Shown: piece after piece, positions 35,977 through 45,898 of the stretch
Layout of the letters: each line of letters begins with the position of its first letter
Position numbering within the stretch: position 1 is the first letter of the stretch
NCBI RefSeq assembly: GCF_036345015.1
Contig: NZ_CP084098.1
Span: 2,865,326 to 2,929,325 of the forward strand
Reading direction: 5' to 3'
Length of the DNA: 64,000 bases
Origin: Cyanobacterium sp. Dongsha4
Lineage (GTDB): Bacteria > Cyanobacteriota > Cyanobacteriia > Cyanobacteriales > Cyanobacteriaceae
Made by a program: the position numbers and the translations under genes
The notes under the pieces: model-generated
What the model saw: the letters and a program-made list of their open reading frames with translations, nothing else
The model's database searches: none
Told to the model about the DNA's origin: nothing

Positions 35977-36717
35977 ATGTGTACTGATTGCGGATGTAGT
36001 GTCACTCCTGATATAGTTAAAATTAATAATAAAATCGAATATCAACATCAATTAAAAACCTTAAATATTCATCAAGATATTCTTTCAAAAAATAATCATA
36101 TTGCCAATCATTGTCGAGATTTATTCAAGCAGAAAAATATTTATACTTTTAACATTTTATCTTCCCCTGGTTCAGGAAAAACAACTTTTATTCAAAAGAC
36201 TTTAACCGATTTAAAAAATATTTATAAAAGTGCCGTTATAGTGGGAGATTTAGCAACAGATAATGATGCCCAAAGATTAAAACAAACTTCTGCTCAAGTT
36301 GTGCAAATTACCACAGGTAATATATGTCATTTAGAAGCTGAGATGATTCGTCAAGCCTTAAAAGAAATTAATTTAGATAATTGTCAATTATTGATGATTG
36401 AAAATGTCGGTAACTTAGTTTGCCCCTCTGCTTACGATTTAGGAGAAAATAAAAGAATTGCTTTATTATCCGTGACAGAAGGAGAAGATAAACCCTTAAA
36501 ATATCCTACCTTATTTAAAAGTGCAGATGTGGTAATTATTAACAAAATAGATATAGCAGAAGCAGTAGAATTTAACCAAGAATTGGCTCTTAAAAATATT
36601 CATCAAATTGCCCCTCAAGCTAAAATTTTTATGGTATCTTCTCGTAAGGGAAATGGAATGAATAATTGGTATAATTATTTACATAAAATAAGCATAATAA
36701 AAACCACAGTAATTTAA
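35977..36717 (+). CDS. hypB: Hydrogenase maturation GTPase HypB
   Basis: The start is trimmed to ATG 35977 so the protein begins MCTDCGCSV, the N-terminal nickel-binding cysteine motif of HypB. At 246 residues it is of normal length and has no long histidine-rich stretch, so it is a simple chaperone rather than a nickel store. The GTPase has P-loop SSPGSGKTT, GDLATDNDA, and NKID for guanine recognition. It delivers nickel with HypA. Confidence 0.95.
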   Translation: MCTDCGCSVTPDIVKINNKIEYQHQLKTLNIHQDILSKNNHIANHCRDLFKQKNIYTFNILSSPGSGKTTFIQKTLTDLKNIYKSAVIVGDLATDNDAQRLKQTSAQVVQITTGNICHLEAEMIRQALKEINLDNCQLLMIENVGNLVCPSAYDLGENKRIALLSVTEGEDKPLKYPTLFKSADVVIINKIDIAEAVEFNQELALKNIHQIAPQAKIFMVSSRKGNGMNNWYNYLHKISIIKTTVI

Positions 36718-37012
36718 TATCGCATTTATCAGAATCTGAGGTTGTTTAATTGTGGTATTAAACATTGTTGAATCACTAAAAATATCTAACACTCAAAATA
36801 TTATTAAGTGCCTAGACAAAATAGATTGTATATTTTAAAATTAATCCAAATCTTGTAAATACTTCGTTAATCGTTGCCTTTCTTAAGGTAAACATACAAT
36901 TAATTTTACTCGCTCACTTATCATTCCCTATTCTCGAATTAAACTAAAAATCGTCGCTTAATTCACCAATGCCCCTGAAACCAGCCCCAACCTGAGATTA
37001 CATCTGTTATAT

Positions 37013-39379
37013 ATGAGTTTAAGTAGATATGAAATCAAAATAAGCGGTTTAGTGCAAGGAATAGGATTTCGCCCTTTTATTTATCAATTGGCACATAAAT
37101 TAAATATTAACGGTTGGATAAATAATTCCTCTGAAGGAGTGACAATTCACATAGAGTGTAGCCCCGAAACACTTAATTTATTTATTGCTAAAATTCACCA
37201 AGAAAAACCTAAACAATCCTATATTGAAAACTTAGTAATTAACCCTTTAAATTTTGTTGGCTATAAATCATTTATAATTAGAGATTCTAAAAGAGTAAAT
37301 AAACATATTTCTGCGAATATTTTACCAGATTTAAGTGCTTGTAATGATTGCTTAAAAGAGTTATTTGATTCTCAAAATCGTCGCTATCGTTATCCTTTTA
37401 TTAATTGTACTAATTGTGGTTGTCGTTACTCTATAATTAAAAAGTTACCTTATGATCGCATCTTTACAACAATGAATAAATTTAAGATGTGTGAAGAATG
37501 TGAGAAAGAGTATAAAAATCCCCTTGATAGACGTTTTCATGCTCAACCCAATGCCTGTGAAAAGTGTGGACCTCATTTAGAATTATGGAATCACAAAGGA
37601 GAAATATTAGCTAAATTTGATCAAGCCTTAAAAATAACTTGTGAGTTAATAAAACAAGGTAAAATTTTAGCAATTAAGGGCTTAGGAGGATTTCATTTAG
37701 TCGTTGATTCTAGGAATAAATCAGCAGTAAATAAATTAAGACAATTAAAAAATAGACCTGATAAACCCTTTGCTTTAATGTATCCTAATTTCGATAAAAT
37801 TACTCAAGATTGTTATGTTTCTTCCTTAGAAAAAAAAATATTATTATCTTCAGCTTCTCCTATTGTTTTACTAAGAAGAAAAAAAGAAAATAGTCTTAGT
37901 TTGATTTGTTCAGAAATTACCCCTAATAACCCTTATTTAGGTATAATGTTGCCCTATACGCCTTTGCATCATTTATTATTAGCAGAGTTAAATTTTCCCA
38001 TTATTGCTACTAGCGGAAATCGTCAAAGTGAGCCTATTTGTATTGATGAAACAGAGGCTTTAGTTAAATTAAATTCCATTGCTGATTACTTTTTAGTTCA
38101 CAATCGCCCTATTTTTTCTCCTATAGATGATTCTATTGTCAGAGTTGTTGACAATCAAGCTGTTATTCTTCGTTGTGCTAGAGGTTATGCTCCCTTATCT
38201 ATTGCTCTTAATAATCAAAACATAGCCCATAATAAAAATATTTTAGCATTAGGAGGACACTTAAAAAGTGCGATCGCACTTAAGATAGATAATAAAGTTT
38301 TTCTCAGTCAATATTTAGGTAATTTAGATAACCTAGAAAATGAAGAATTATTAAATAATACTACCCAAAAATTAAAGAATATTTATCAAATTACACCAGA
38401 TTTGATAACCTGCGATTCGCATCCAGATTATTACTCAACTAGATACGCAAAAACAATAATTAATAAATTTTATAAAGAAGAAAAACTCAGTAAAAATGAG
38501 GATATAAAAAATTCTATTTCTCTAGTACAAGTACAACATCATATTGCCCATATTTATAGTGTTATTGCTGAACATAATTTAAAATTACCCTTATTAGCAA
38601 TAGCATGGGATGGCACAGGATATGGCTTAGATAAAACTATTTGGGGGGGAGAGTTTTTTTTAATTACAGAAGAAAAAATCCAAAGAATTGCAACATTTTC
38701 ACCTTTTCCATTATTAGGAGGAGAAAAAGCAATAATTGAGCCAAAAAGAATTACACTAGCCTTATTATTTCAAGTATTTAAAGCAGAAAACAATTTAGAA
38801 ATGATCATTAATAAATTAAAAATCAATCAATATTTTAGCACTCAAGAATTAGCTATTTTAAAAAAAATGTTAGTTAGGCAAATAAATAGCCCGTTAACAT
38901 CTAGTGTGGGACGTTTATTTGATGGTATTTCCTGCTTATTAAAACCGAGAGAAATAATAACATTTGAAGGACAAGCTGCAATGGAATTAGAATATTTAAC
39001 TAATGACATCACAACCACAGAAACTTATCCTTTTAGTTGGCAATATAATGCAGATAAATGTAATTATATTTATTGGGAAAGTATCGTTAGAAATATTGTT
39101 AAAGAATATCTTGATAAGCAATCAATCAATTATATTTCCGTAAAATTTCATCAAACTTTAATTAAAATTATATCAACTATTGCGGAAAAAGTTAGACTCA
39201 AAAATATTATTTTAGCAGGAGGTTGTTTTCAAAATAAATATCTCTTAGAGAATACAATTGATAACTTAAGAAAAAATAGTTTTCAAGTTTACTATTCAAA
39301 AAAAGTACCTATTAATGATGGAGGTTTAGCATTGGGACAAATATTATTTAGCTTATCACCGAATCTAATAAAATTTTAA
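37013..39379 (+). CDS. hypF: Carbamoyltransferase HypF
   Basis: The 788-residue enzyme makes the cyanide ligands of the NiFe centre from carbamoyl phosphate. Domains in order: acylphosphatase (about 5-95; VQGIGFRPFIYQLA), two zinc fingers (CNDC/CTNC and CEEC/CEKC, about 110-185), YrdC-like (about 200-385; KGLGGFHLV) and Kae1-like (about 400-780; GGHLKSAIAL, VQHHIAHIYSV, AWDGTGYG, GGCFQN). It is preceded by 295 bases without a gene, so it may have its own promoter. hypC, hypD, hypE and the hydrogenase itself are not in the window. Confidence 0.95.
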   Translation: MSLSRYEIKISGLVQGIGFRPFIYQLAHKLNINGWINNSSEGVTIHIECSPETLNLFIAKIHQEKPKQSYIENLVINPLNFVGYKSFIIRDSKRVNKHISANILPDLSACNDCLKELFDSQNRRYRYPFINCTNCGCRYSIIKKLPYDRIFTTMNKFKMCEECEKEYKNPLDRRFHAQPNACEKCGPHLELWNHKGEILAKFDQALKITCELIKQGKILAIKGLGGFHLVVDSRNKSAVNKLRQLKNRPDKPFALMYPNFDKITQDCYVSSLEKKILLSSASPIVLLRRKKENSLSLICSEITPNNPYLGIMLPYTPLHHLLLAELNFPIIATSGNRQSEPICIDETEALVKLNSIADYFLVHNRPIFSPIDDSIVRVVDNQAVILRCARGYAPLSIALNNQNIAHNKNILALGGHLKSAIALKIDNKVFLSQYLGNLDNLENEELLNNTTQKLKNIYQITPDLITCDSHPDYYSTRYAKTIINKFYKEEKLSKNEDIKNSISLVQVQHHIAHIYSVIAEHNLKLPLLAIAWDGTGYGLDKTIWGGEFFLITEEKIQRIATFSPFPLLGGEKAIIEPKRITLALLFQVFKAENNLEMIINKLKINQYFSTQELAILKKMLVRQINSPLTSSVGRLFDGISCLLKPREIITFEGQAAMELEYLTNDITTTETYPFSWQYNADKCNYIYWESIVRNIVKEYLDKQSINYISVKFHQTLIKIISTIAEKVRLKNIILAGGCFQNKYLLENTIDNLRKNSFQVYYSKKVPINDGGLALGQILFSLSPNLIKF

Positions 39380-39522
39380 TAAAAACTGAGAACTATTATT
39401 TCTAAAAATTTTACCTGATTTGAATTAATTATCTTGTCAAAAAAGGGAAAGATGATAGTATCTTAGTATTTTTTTTATGGTTTATTTTTTACAAATAATG
39501 TAGCAGTGCTATATAAATTAAA

Positions 39523-40290
39523 TTATTTTAGATTACGCCACTTATCTAAAGATAATAACTGAATATGAGATAAATTTTTTGCTTTTTTTCTAACATAATC
39601 GGTGTTATAACCCCAACTGGCTAAAAATAATTTTACACTTTGTAAATCAGATTGTTGATAAACTAATTCTAGGGCTTCAAGTCTATCTTCAATAAAGTAA
39701 ACTTCCTGAGGATTAACTTTTTCAATATCAATAATAGAGCGTATGGTTTCATATTTAGGGCATTTTGCTTCTTTGCCAATAATCGCTACTGAAGGTAAAA
39801 ATATTTCCTGTTTTTCTAATAATTTTCTGGTAAATGTTTCAGATTTAGTAGTAACAATATATATTTTGATACCCTCGTTGATTAACTTCTTTATATGTGG
39901 AATTATGCCCTCATAAAAACTATGTAAATTAAGCCAATTTTGCAAATTTTCCTCAATTTGTTTTTGTCGCACTTCATCCAAAGTTTTTATCAGAGTTTTA
40001 ATGGTTATTCCTTCTTTTTCTATAGTTTTTATAGCCTTTTCTCTAATTACTTGCCAATGATTTAAAATATTATCAACAGTTTCTCCTTCGTCAATTAAAG
40101 TTCTTAAAAGTAAAGGCATTTCCCAGCCTGTTTCTACCACAGGACGCAAAATATTAAATTTTTCCTGTAATAATTGCCAATTAATTTCTCTTGTTTGCCA
40201 AATTTTCTGATAAACTAATTTACTAGAATAAAAATATTCTAATAATCCATTACAAATCACACCATCAAAATCACTTACTAATACTTTCAT
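39523..40290 (-). CDS. HAD-superfamily hydrolase
   Basis: The 255-residue protein opens with VSDFDGVICNG, giving the nucleophile and acid/base aspartates (DxD). It also has a cap region of about 110 helical residues, a TTKSETF motif II, a lysine in GKEAKCPK (motif III) and EDRLEAL (motif IV). The cap places it with phosphoglycolate phosphatase-like members. The substrate is unknown. It is divergent from the CRR6 homologue, with 72 bases between starts. Confidence 0.8.
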   Translation of the reverse strand: MKVLVSDFDGVICNGLLEYFYSSKLVYQKIWQTREINWQLLQEKFNILRPVVETGWEMPLLLRTLIDEGETVDNILNHWQVIREKAIKTIEKEGITIKTLIKTLDEVRQKQIEENLQNWLNLHSFYEGIIPHIKKLINEGIKIYIVTTKSETFTRKLLEKQEIFLPSVAIIGKEAKCPKYETIRSIIDIEKVNPQEVYFIEDRLEALELVYQQSDLQSVKLFLASWGYNTDYVRKKAKNLSHIQLLSLDKWRNLK

Positions 40291-40362
40291 TTTATTTCGT
40301 TCAAAAAACGATAAGTTTTGTTATTTATACGATAATTACTAATTAAAAATCTGTCAATTTTT

Positions 40363-40836
40363 ATGACTACTATTATTAAAATTAATCAAACTCAAATTCA
40401 CCAATTAGATTTATCTCCTGTTGTTAATGTGATTGAAAAATTTGATAAATCTTCTGAAATTCTTAATTTAGAACAAGAAATCACTTTTCAAATTGATTAT
40501 GCCCGTGAGGAAACTGATCCTCGTGAATTATCGGAAATTTCAGAGGTAAGGTTGTGGTTTATTGCCTTAGATAGTCTTTATCCATGGTTGCCTTTTTGTC
40601 TTAATTGGAGAGAAGGAGAATTAGCCCGTTATGTAGCGATGTTAGTACCTCATCAGTTTAATCGTAGTGAGGGAATACAATATAATCAGGAAGCCCTTGA
40701 TATATGGATAATGCAGAAAACTTTTATTCTACATCGTTGGTTAAAACAACAAGGCATCAAAACCAATTCTCGCCTCAAAGCGATGACACAAATTTTCGGT
40801 TATGACTTAGATGATTATTTGTTTGAATTACTATAA
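40363..40836 (+). CDS. CRR6 family protein, NDH-1 (NdhI) maturation factor
   Basis: The 157-residue soluble protein shows the DUF1817/CRR6 pattern: EVRLWFIALDSLYPWLPFC, GELARYVAMLVPHQF, EGIQYNQEALDIW, and LKAMTQIFGYDLDD. Plant CRR6 is a stromal factor needed to assemble subcomplex A of chloroplast NDH through NdhI. The cyanobacterial homologue is thought to act likewise in the cytosol. It is single and followed by a structured hairpin. Confidence 0.85.
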   Translation: MTTIIKINQTQIHQLDLSPVVNVIEKFDKSSEILNLEQEITFQIDYAREETDPRELSEISEVRLWFIALDSLYPWLPFCLNWREGELARYVAMLVPHQFNRSEGIQYNQEALDIWIMQKTFILHRWLKQQGIKTNSRLKAMTQIFGYDLDDYLFELL

Positions 40837-40858
40837 GTAACCTATCAAAAAAGACAAG

Positions 40859-40901
40859 AGCCACCCCTCCCTGACCGCTACGGGTCAAGAAAAAGGTGGC
40901 T
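40859..40901. terminator. Two-part hairpin between convergent genes
   Basis: An outer stem AGCCACC (40859-40865) with GGTGGCT (40895-40901) encloses an inner hairpin TGACC (40872-40876) with GGTCA (40883-40887). The gap lies between convergent genes and no long T tract follows directly, so it may be a bidirectional terminator or an RNA-stabilising fold. Confidence 0.55.
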
Positions 40902-40997
40902 ATATCTCTATAAAATAATTATAACAAAATTTTATTTTTATGTCAATAGTTTTTTTGTTCTTTTTTGATTTATTTAGAATAAGTAAATTAGTATATT

Positions 40998-41624
40998 TTA
41001 GGTTCTTTGAGCAAACATTTGTCTAAGAATGTCGGCGGGATCGATGCGATCGCCTTTATATCTTAATTCCCAATGTAAATGGGGGCCGGTGGTTCTTCCT
41101 GTCATGCCAACTCTACCAATTCTTGCCCCAGAAGGGACGTTTTGCCCTTGTCGAAGAATAATACCGCCAGAACGATCAAGCAAGACTAATCCTTGAGAAG
41201 TTTGTTCCACACTACCCATTAAGTGACAATAAACATGAGTCCAATTACCAGAGCGAATTTTAATCATCGTACCACAAGCAGTATGATCGGATAAGTGAAT
41301 AATTTGCCCACCCCACCAACTACGAACATAACTTCCTAGGGGAGCGGCTAAATCTAAACCACCGTGAAATTGTCTTTGTCCAGTGACAGGGTGAATACGA
41401 TAGCCAAAACCAGAAGTATAAGCCTGAAAATTTTCGACAGGAAAAGAGGCTTGTCGCCAAGATGCTCTAACGGGAATAGTTTGAGCTTGTAAAGACTGAT
41501 TTTTTGACAATCCCAGAGGATTAAGCAATCCGAAAGTTAACCCGATAATCAAAAAAAAAGTCAAATAGGGTTTATGGAAAATTTTGGGGGGCTTTTGTTT
41601 GCCCAGAGGGGGGAAATCTAGCAT
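40998..41624 (-). CDS. M23 family metallopeptidase (LytM domain)
   Basis: The 208-residue protein has an N-terminal membrane anchor or signal (about 21-42) and a C-terminal LytM domain with zinc ligands in FHGGLDLAAP (H and D) and in GPHLHWELR (HxH). All ligands are present, so endopeptidase activity on peptidoglycan cross-links is expected. GFGYRIHPVTGQ before the metal site is typical. It acts in the periplasm in cell-wall remodelling. Confidence 0.9.
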   Translation of the reverse strand: MLDFPPLGKQKPPKIFHKPYLTFFLIIGLTFGLLNPLGLSKNQSLQAQTIPVRASWRQASFPVENFQAYTSGFGYRIHPVTGQRQFHGGLDLAAPLGSYVRSWWGGQIIHLSDHTACGTMIKIRSGNWTHVYCHLMGSVEQTSQGLVLLDRSGGIILRQGQNVPSGARIGRVGMTGRTTGPHLHWELRYKGDRIDPADILRQMFAQRT

Positions 41625-41799
41625 TACTCCTCAATGTCACCAATAAAATTGATATTTGCTTTTGATGAACAAAATTAATTGCGAGTTTTATTTTAGCTCA
41701 AACTCTGCCCGAGTAATTTTTTATCTTTGGTTGTTAGATCTAATCTACCAATGGATAATAGATGAAAACTAAATAAATGAATTGATTAAACTAAAAACC

Positions 41800-42348
41800 A
41801 TGACTGATAGCCCTAATACTGTTAACAAAATTCGCAATCTTGTAATTGCTTTAGTTGCGATCGCACTCGCCATTACTTTAGTCTTTGCATCACAAACAAA
41901 AGTAAGTAGTCAATCCCTTGAAGCCCAAGCTCAAAAAGCAACCAACTTAGACATTGCCTTAAATAATGGTAAACCTAGCCTAGTGGAATTTTATGCCAAT
42001 TGGTGTACCAGTTGTCAGGCGATGGCAGGAGACTTAGCCCAACTCAAAGACAATTTTGAGGATAAAATCAATTTTGTCATGCTCAATGTGGATAATAGCA
42101 AATGGCTACCCGAAATCCTTAACTATGGCGTTGACGGTATTCCTCACTTTGTATTTTTTAATGAAAACGGAGATGCGATCGCAGATACCATTGGAGAGCA
42201 ACCTTTTACCATCTTTGAGGAAAATTTACAAGCATTATTAAATCATCAATCCTTACCCTATGCCAACTCTAGGGGCAATATTTCCGCCTTTAACCCAGAA
42301 AATAAATTACAAACAGGAAATCAAGACAATCCCAGAGATCATAGATAA
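41800..42348 (+). CDS. txlA: Membrane-anchored thioredoxin-like protein (TxlA/HCF164 type)
   Basis: The start is trimmed to ATG 41800. The 182-residue protein has one N-terminal membrane helix (about 17-37) and a thioredoxin domain with active site WCTSC (C69, C72) and the cis-proline region GIPHFVFF. The WC(T/S)SC form and membrane anchor match TxlA and plant HCF164, which reduce apocytochromes for cytochrome b6f assembly from the lumen side. CcdA is not adjacent. The C-terminal tail of about 40 residues is polar. Confidence 0.85.
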   Translation: MTDSPNTVNKIRNLVIALVAIALAITLVFASQTKVSSQSLEAQAQKATNLDIALNNGKPSLVEFYANWCTSCQAMAGDLAQLKDNFEDKINFVMLNVDNSKWLPEILNYGVDGIPHFVFFNENGDAIADTIGEQPFTIFEENLQALLNHQSLPYANSRGNISAFNPENKLQTGNQDNPRDHR

Positions 42349-42743
42349 TTAATTAATCAATTGAATGTCCCTTACCCCTTGCCCTTTGTTACCTAAGTTC
42401 GGTGTGAAAAACGTTTTGGAATAAGGCACTGAGAGCGATTGTTAATTCTGTTTGTCCCGATAAAAACTATTAAACTTAGGAAAAAAAGATGTAATTTCAA
42501 TTTATCTATTATTTTTATCAACACATCTAAGGCTTAACTCCGAACTCTGGTTTTGTCCTTTTCTCCATCACTCATAGATTAAAATTTATCCCGAACTCAG
42601 GTCAATTATTATCGAATTGGTATTTAAGCCTCTCAAAATACAGTGAGATTTGTGAGATTTTTAGACCGAAAAAAATTTATCAAAATTTCCCTTAATAACG
42701 ATAATTCTTTTATAATTGATTACAATGCTATTCTAAATTCCTA
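42349..42743. repeat. Intergenic region with repeat fragments
   Basis: Near 42545-42601, in inverted orientation, lies the block whose reverse complement starts CCTGAGTTCGGGATAAATTT and continues ATCTATGAGTGATGG; it matches the 10242 copy over about 45 bases. Further left, CCTAAGTT (42392-42399) and AACTTAGG (42473-42480) form an inverted pair about 70 bases apart. The rest is AT-rich upstream sequence of sbcC. No gene was seen. Confidence 0.65.
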
Positions 42744-45700
42744 ATGATCCCTCGTAAATTAATTCTCAAAAATTTCTTAAGCTATCGTCATGCAGAATTA
42801 GACTTTGCTGGTTTACATACCGCCTGTATTTGTGGTTCTAATGGTGCAGGAAAATCATCTTTATTAGAAGCTATAACTTGGGTAGTTTGGGGCAAAACTC
42901 GCACCGCTTCCGATGATGATTTAATCCATTTAGGGGAAAGAGAAACAAGGGTTGATTTTGAATTTATTTATGATGAACAACATTATCGTATTATTCGCAC
43001 CAGACAGAGAAAGAATGGAAGCACTTTAGATTTTCAAGTTATTAATGAGCAAGGGTATAAATCCATTGGTGGAAAAGGATTAAGAGATACAGAAAATAAG
43101 ATTAAAGAATGCTTAAAAATTGACTATGATACTTTTACTAATTCTGCTTATTTAAGGCAGGGTAGAGCAGATGAATTTATGTTAAGAAGTCCCGCCGAAA
43201 GAAGAAAAATACTGGCAGACTTATTAAAGTTAGATCAATATGAAAATTTAGCTAATGAAGCGAAAGAATTAGCGAGAGATTTTAAAATTCAGGCTGAAGA
43301 AATTAGTCGCAATTTAGAAGAAAATAGAGAAAAATTAGAAGAGAAGCAATCATTTCATATAGCTATTGATGAAACAGAAAAAGAATTAGCATATTTCCAA
43401 AAAAAACAGACTACTAATCAAGAAGAATTACAGAAAATTCAGCTTCTAAATAATCAGAGAAGTAGCTTAAAAGAAAGATGTGATTGGCAACGAAATCAAG
43501 TTCAAACCACTGCTCAAAATATTCAACGGTTACAAAAGGAAAAAGCAGATTTAGAAGAAGAAATTAACAAAATTACCGTTATTTTAGCTCAAGAAGAGGA
43601 TATTAATAGAAATTATGAACAATGGCAAAAATTAAGGGAAAAAGATGAGGCTTTAAATACTAAGTTTAATCAATATCAACAATTATTAGAAGAAAAACAA
43701 ACTTTAGAACAATCTTTGCAAAAAGAAAGTAATGATTTAATTTTAGCGATTCAAAGGGAAAAGACAAAGTTAGAAAATTTAATTAATCAAGAAAGAGAAT
43801 TAGAGGCAATAGTTAACAAAACATCTAACTTAGAGGCAGATTTAGAGAAACTTAATATCTGTCGTCAAAAACTAAGTCAATTAGATGAAATTCAGGTACA
43901 AGCTAATACTTTATTGCAACAAAAACAGTCATTAGAAACAGAAATAAATAGAGAAGAAGCGATGTTATTAGCTAGATTAAAACAGTTAGAAAATGAAGAG
44001 AATAATATACAAACTAAATTGAATCAAGTTCCTCAAATACGACAAGAATTTTTTACCTTAGAAGCAAAGTTAAAAGAAATAGAAAATACCAGAAATTATC
44101 AAAAAAGAGTACAGGAAAAAGGAGAACAAAGAAATCTTTTAATTCAAAGATATTTAGATAATCAAAGCAACTTAGAAAATCAAATTAAAAAACTCAATGA
44201 AAAGTTAGAAACTTTAAATCAAGATCATGCGGTTTGCCCTTTATGTGAGAGAGAATTAGATGATACTCATTTAGAATATGTGATTAATAAAACTCAAAAT
44301 GAACAACAACAAATAGTTTCCCAATCATCTTATTATGAAATAGAGATTATCAATTGTAAACGAGAATTAGAAAATTTAAGAAAAGAATACGCTCAATTAA
44401 ATCAAGAACTAGCTTTAGAAGATAGTCTTAAACAAGATTATGCTAAACTTGAAAATCAATTAGATTCTATTGATGATACTTATAATCAATATGAATTAAT
44501 ATTAGAAGAAAAAGCAGATTTACAAAACAAATTAGATACAGGTAATTATGCTCAAGATAATCAAAGCAAATTAAGAGAAATTATCGAGCAAATTAATAAC
44601 TTAAACTATAGTCAAGAAAACCATGCTTTATTAAGAAAAGAAGAGGCAAATTTACGTCGGGTAGAATTTCAGCAAAGTAGAATAAAAGATGCTCAAAATC
44701 AATTAAAAAAATTAGCTCAACAAAAGCCAGATTTACAAACAAATATAAAATCTTTAGAAAACAGTTTAGAAAGTCTCAGAGAAAATTCCCCTTTACAATT
44801 ACAATTACGCCAAATTGAGGAAGACATAAAATCTTTAAATTACGATCGCACCTATCATCAAAATATTAGAGAACAAGGGCAACAATTGCAACCCTATCAG
44901 CTACTTTATGGAGATTTACAACAGGCTAAAAAACAGTATCCCCAGTTAAGCACAAGACAAACTCAAATTGAGACTAATTTAACCCAATATAACCAACAAA
45001 AAGAGACAGGAGAAAAAGAATTAAATAGTCTTCAAGAACAATTATCATCATTAACTGATTATAGTCAGGAGTTAGCGAAACTAGAACAAGAAGCAAATAA
45101 TTGTCAGGAAAATATCAATAGATTACTAACAGCCAAAGGAAGATTAGAACAATCTTTAACTAATTTAAAAGATAGAGAAAATGATGTTAAAGAATTAGAA
45201 AATCGTTTACAAAAAATCCAGAAAAAATATCGTATTTATCAGGAATTAACTATTGCTTTTGGCAGAAAAGGTATTCAGTCTTTAATGATTGAAAATATTT
45301 TACCCCAATTACAAGACGAGGCAAATCATATTTTAAATAGTCTTACGGGTAGTCAATTAAGTGTACAATTTCTCACCCAAAAACCAAAAGCTAGTCGCAG
45401 TAAAAAATCATCATCTCAGTATATAGATACTTTAGAGATTATCATTTCTGATGCTCAAGGAACGAGGTCTTATGAGACTTATTCGGGGGGGGAAGCCTTC
45501 CGTATCAATTTTGCCATTCGTCTTGCTTTATCCCGTATTCTCGCCCAAAGAGCAGGTACTCGTTTACAATTATTAATTGTCGATGAAGGATTTGGTACTC
45601 AAGATACAGATGGTTGTAATCGTCTCATTGGAGCTTTAAATGCGATCGCATCTGAATTTGCGTGTATTTTAACAGTAACTCACGTTAATCAATTTAAAGA

Positions 45701-45767
45701 AGCCTTCCAAACCAGAATTGAGGTATATAAAACTCAGGAAGGTTCAAAAATAAAACTTTCTAGTTAA
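42744..45767 (+). CDS. sbcC: SbcC-type SMC nuclease subunit
   Basis: This 1007-residue Rad50/SbcC ATPase works with SbcD to cut DNA hairpins and process double-strand ends. It has Walker A GSNGAGKSS near the N-terminus, two long coiled coils separated by the zinc hook CPLC (C498 and C501), signature YSGGEAFRINFAIRLALSR, and Walker B LLIVDEGFGTQD. sbcD is not adjacent. The length is normal for cyanobacteria. Transcription probably starts in the preceding 395-base gap. Confidence 0.94.
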   Translation: MIPRKLILKNFLSYRHAELDFAGLHTACICGSNGAGKSSLLEAITWVVWGKTRTASDDDLIHLGERETRVDFEFIYDEQHYRIIRTRQRKNGSTLDFQVINEQGYKSIGGKGLRDTENKIKECLKIDYDTFTNSAYLRQGRADEFMLRSPAERRKILADLLKLDQYENLANEAKELARDFKIQAEEISRNLEENREKLEEKQSFHIAIDETEKELAYFQKKQTTNQEELQKIQLLNNQRSSLKERCDWQRNQVQTTAQNIQRLQKEKADLEEEINKITVILAQEEDINRNYEQWQKLREKDEALNTKFNQYQQLLEEKQTLEQSLQKESNDLILAIQREKTKLENLINQERELEAIVNKTSNLEADLEKLNICRQKLSQLDEIQVQANTLLQQKQSLETEINREEAMLLARLKQLENEENNIQTKLNQVPQIRQEFFTLEAKLKEIENTRNYQKRVQEKGEQRNLLIQRYLDNQSNLENQIKKLNEKLETLNQDHAVCPLCERELDDTHLEYVINKTQNEQQQIVSQSSYYEIEIINCKRELENLRKEYAQLNQELALEDSLKQDYAKLENQLDSIDDTYNQYELILEEKADLQNKLDTGNYAQDNQSKLREIIEQINNLNYSQENHALLRKEEANLRRVEFQQSRIKDAQNQLKKLAQQKPDLQTNIKSLENSLESLRENSPLQLQLRQIEEDIKSLNYDRTYHQNIREQGQQLQPYQLLYGDLQQAKKQYPQLSTRQTQIETNLTQYNQQKETGEKELNSLQEQLSSLTDYSQELAKLEQEANNCQENINRLLTAKGRLEQSLTNLKDRENDVKELENRLQKIQKKYRIYQELTIAFGRKGIQSLMIENILPQLQDEANHILNSLTGSQLSVQFLTQKPKASRSKKSSSQYIDTLEIIISDAQGTRSYETYSGGEAFRINFAIRLALSRILAQRAGTRLQLLIVDEGFGTQDTDGCNRLIGALNAIASEFACILTVTHVNQFKEAFQTRIEVYKTQEGSKIKLSS

Positions 45768-45898
45768 TAATTAAAGTTATCAGAAGGCAATGTTACCTTA
45801 AATTATTAGAATTTACTTCCCTAAAAAATAATTTATATTTATGTTAGAATTTTACTCTTTTCTATTTTAAATAATTATATTGATAAAACTAAATAACA

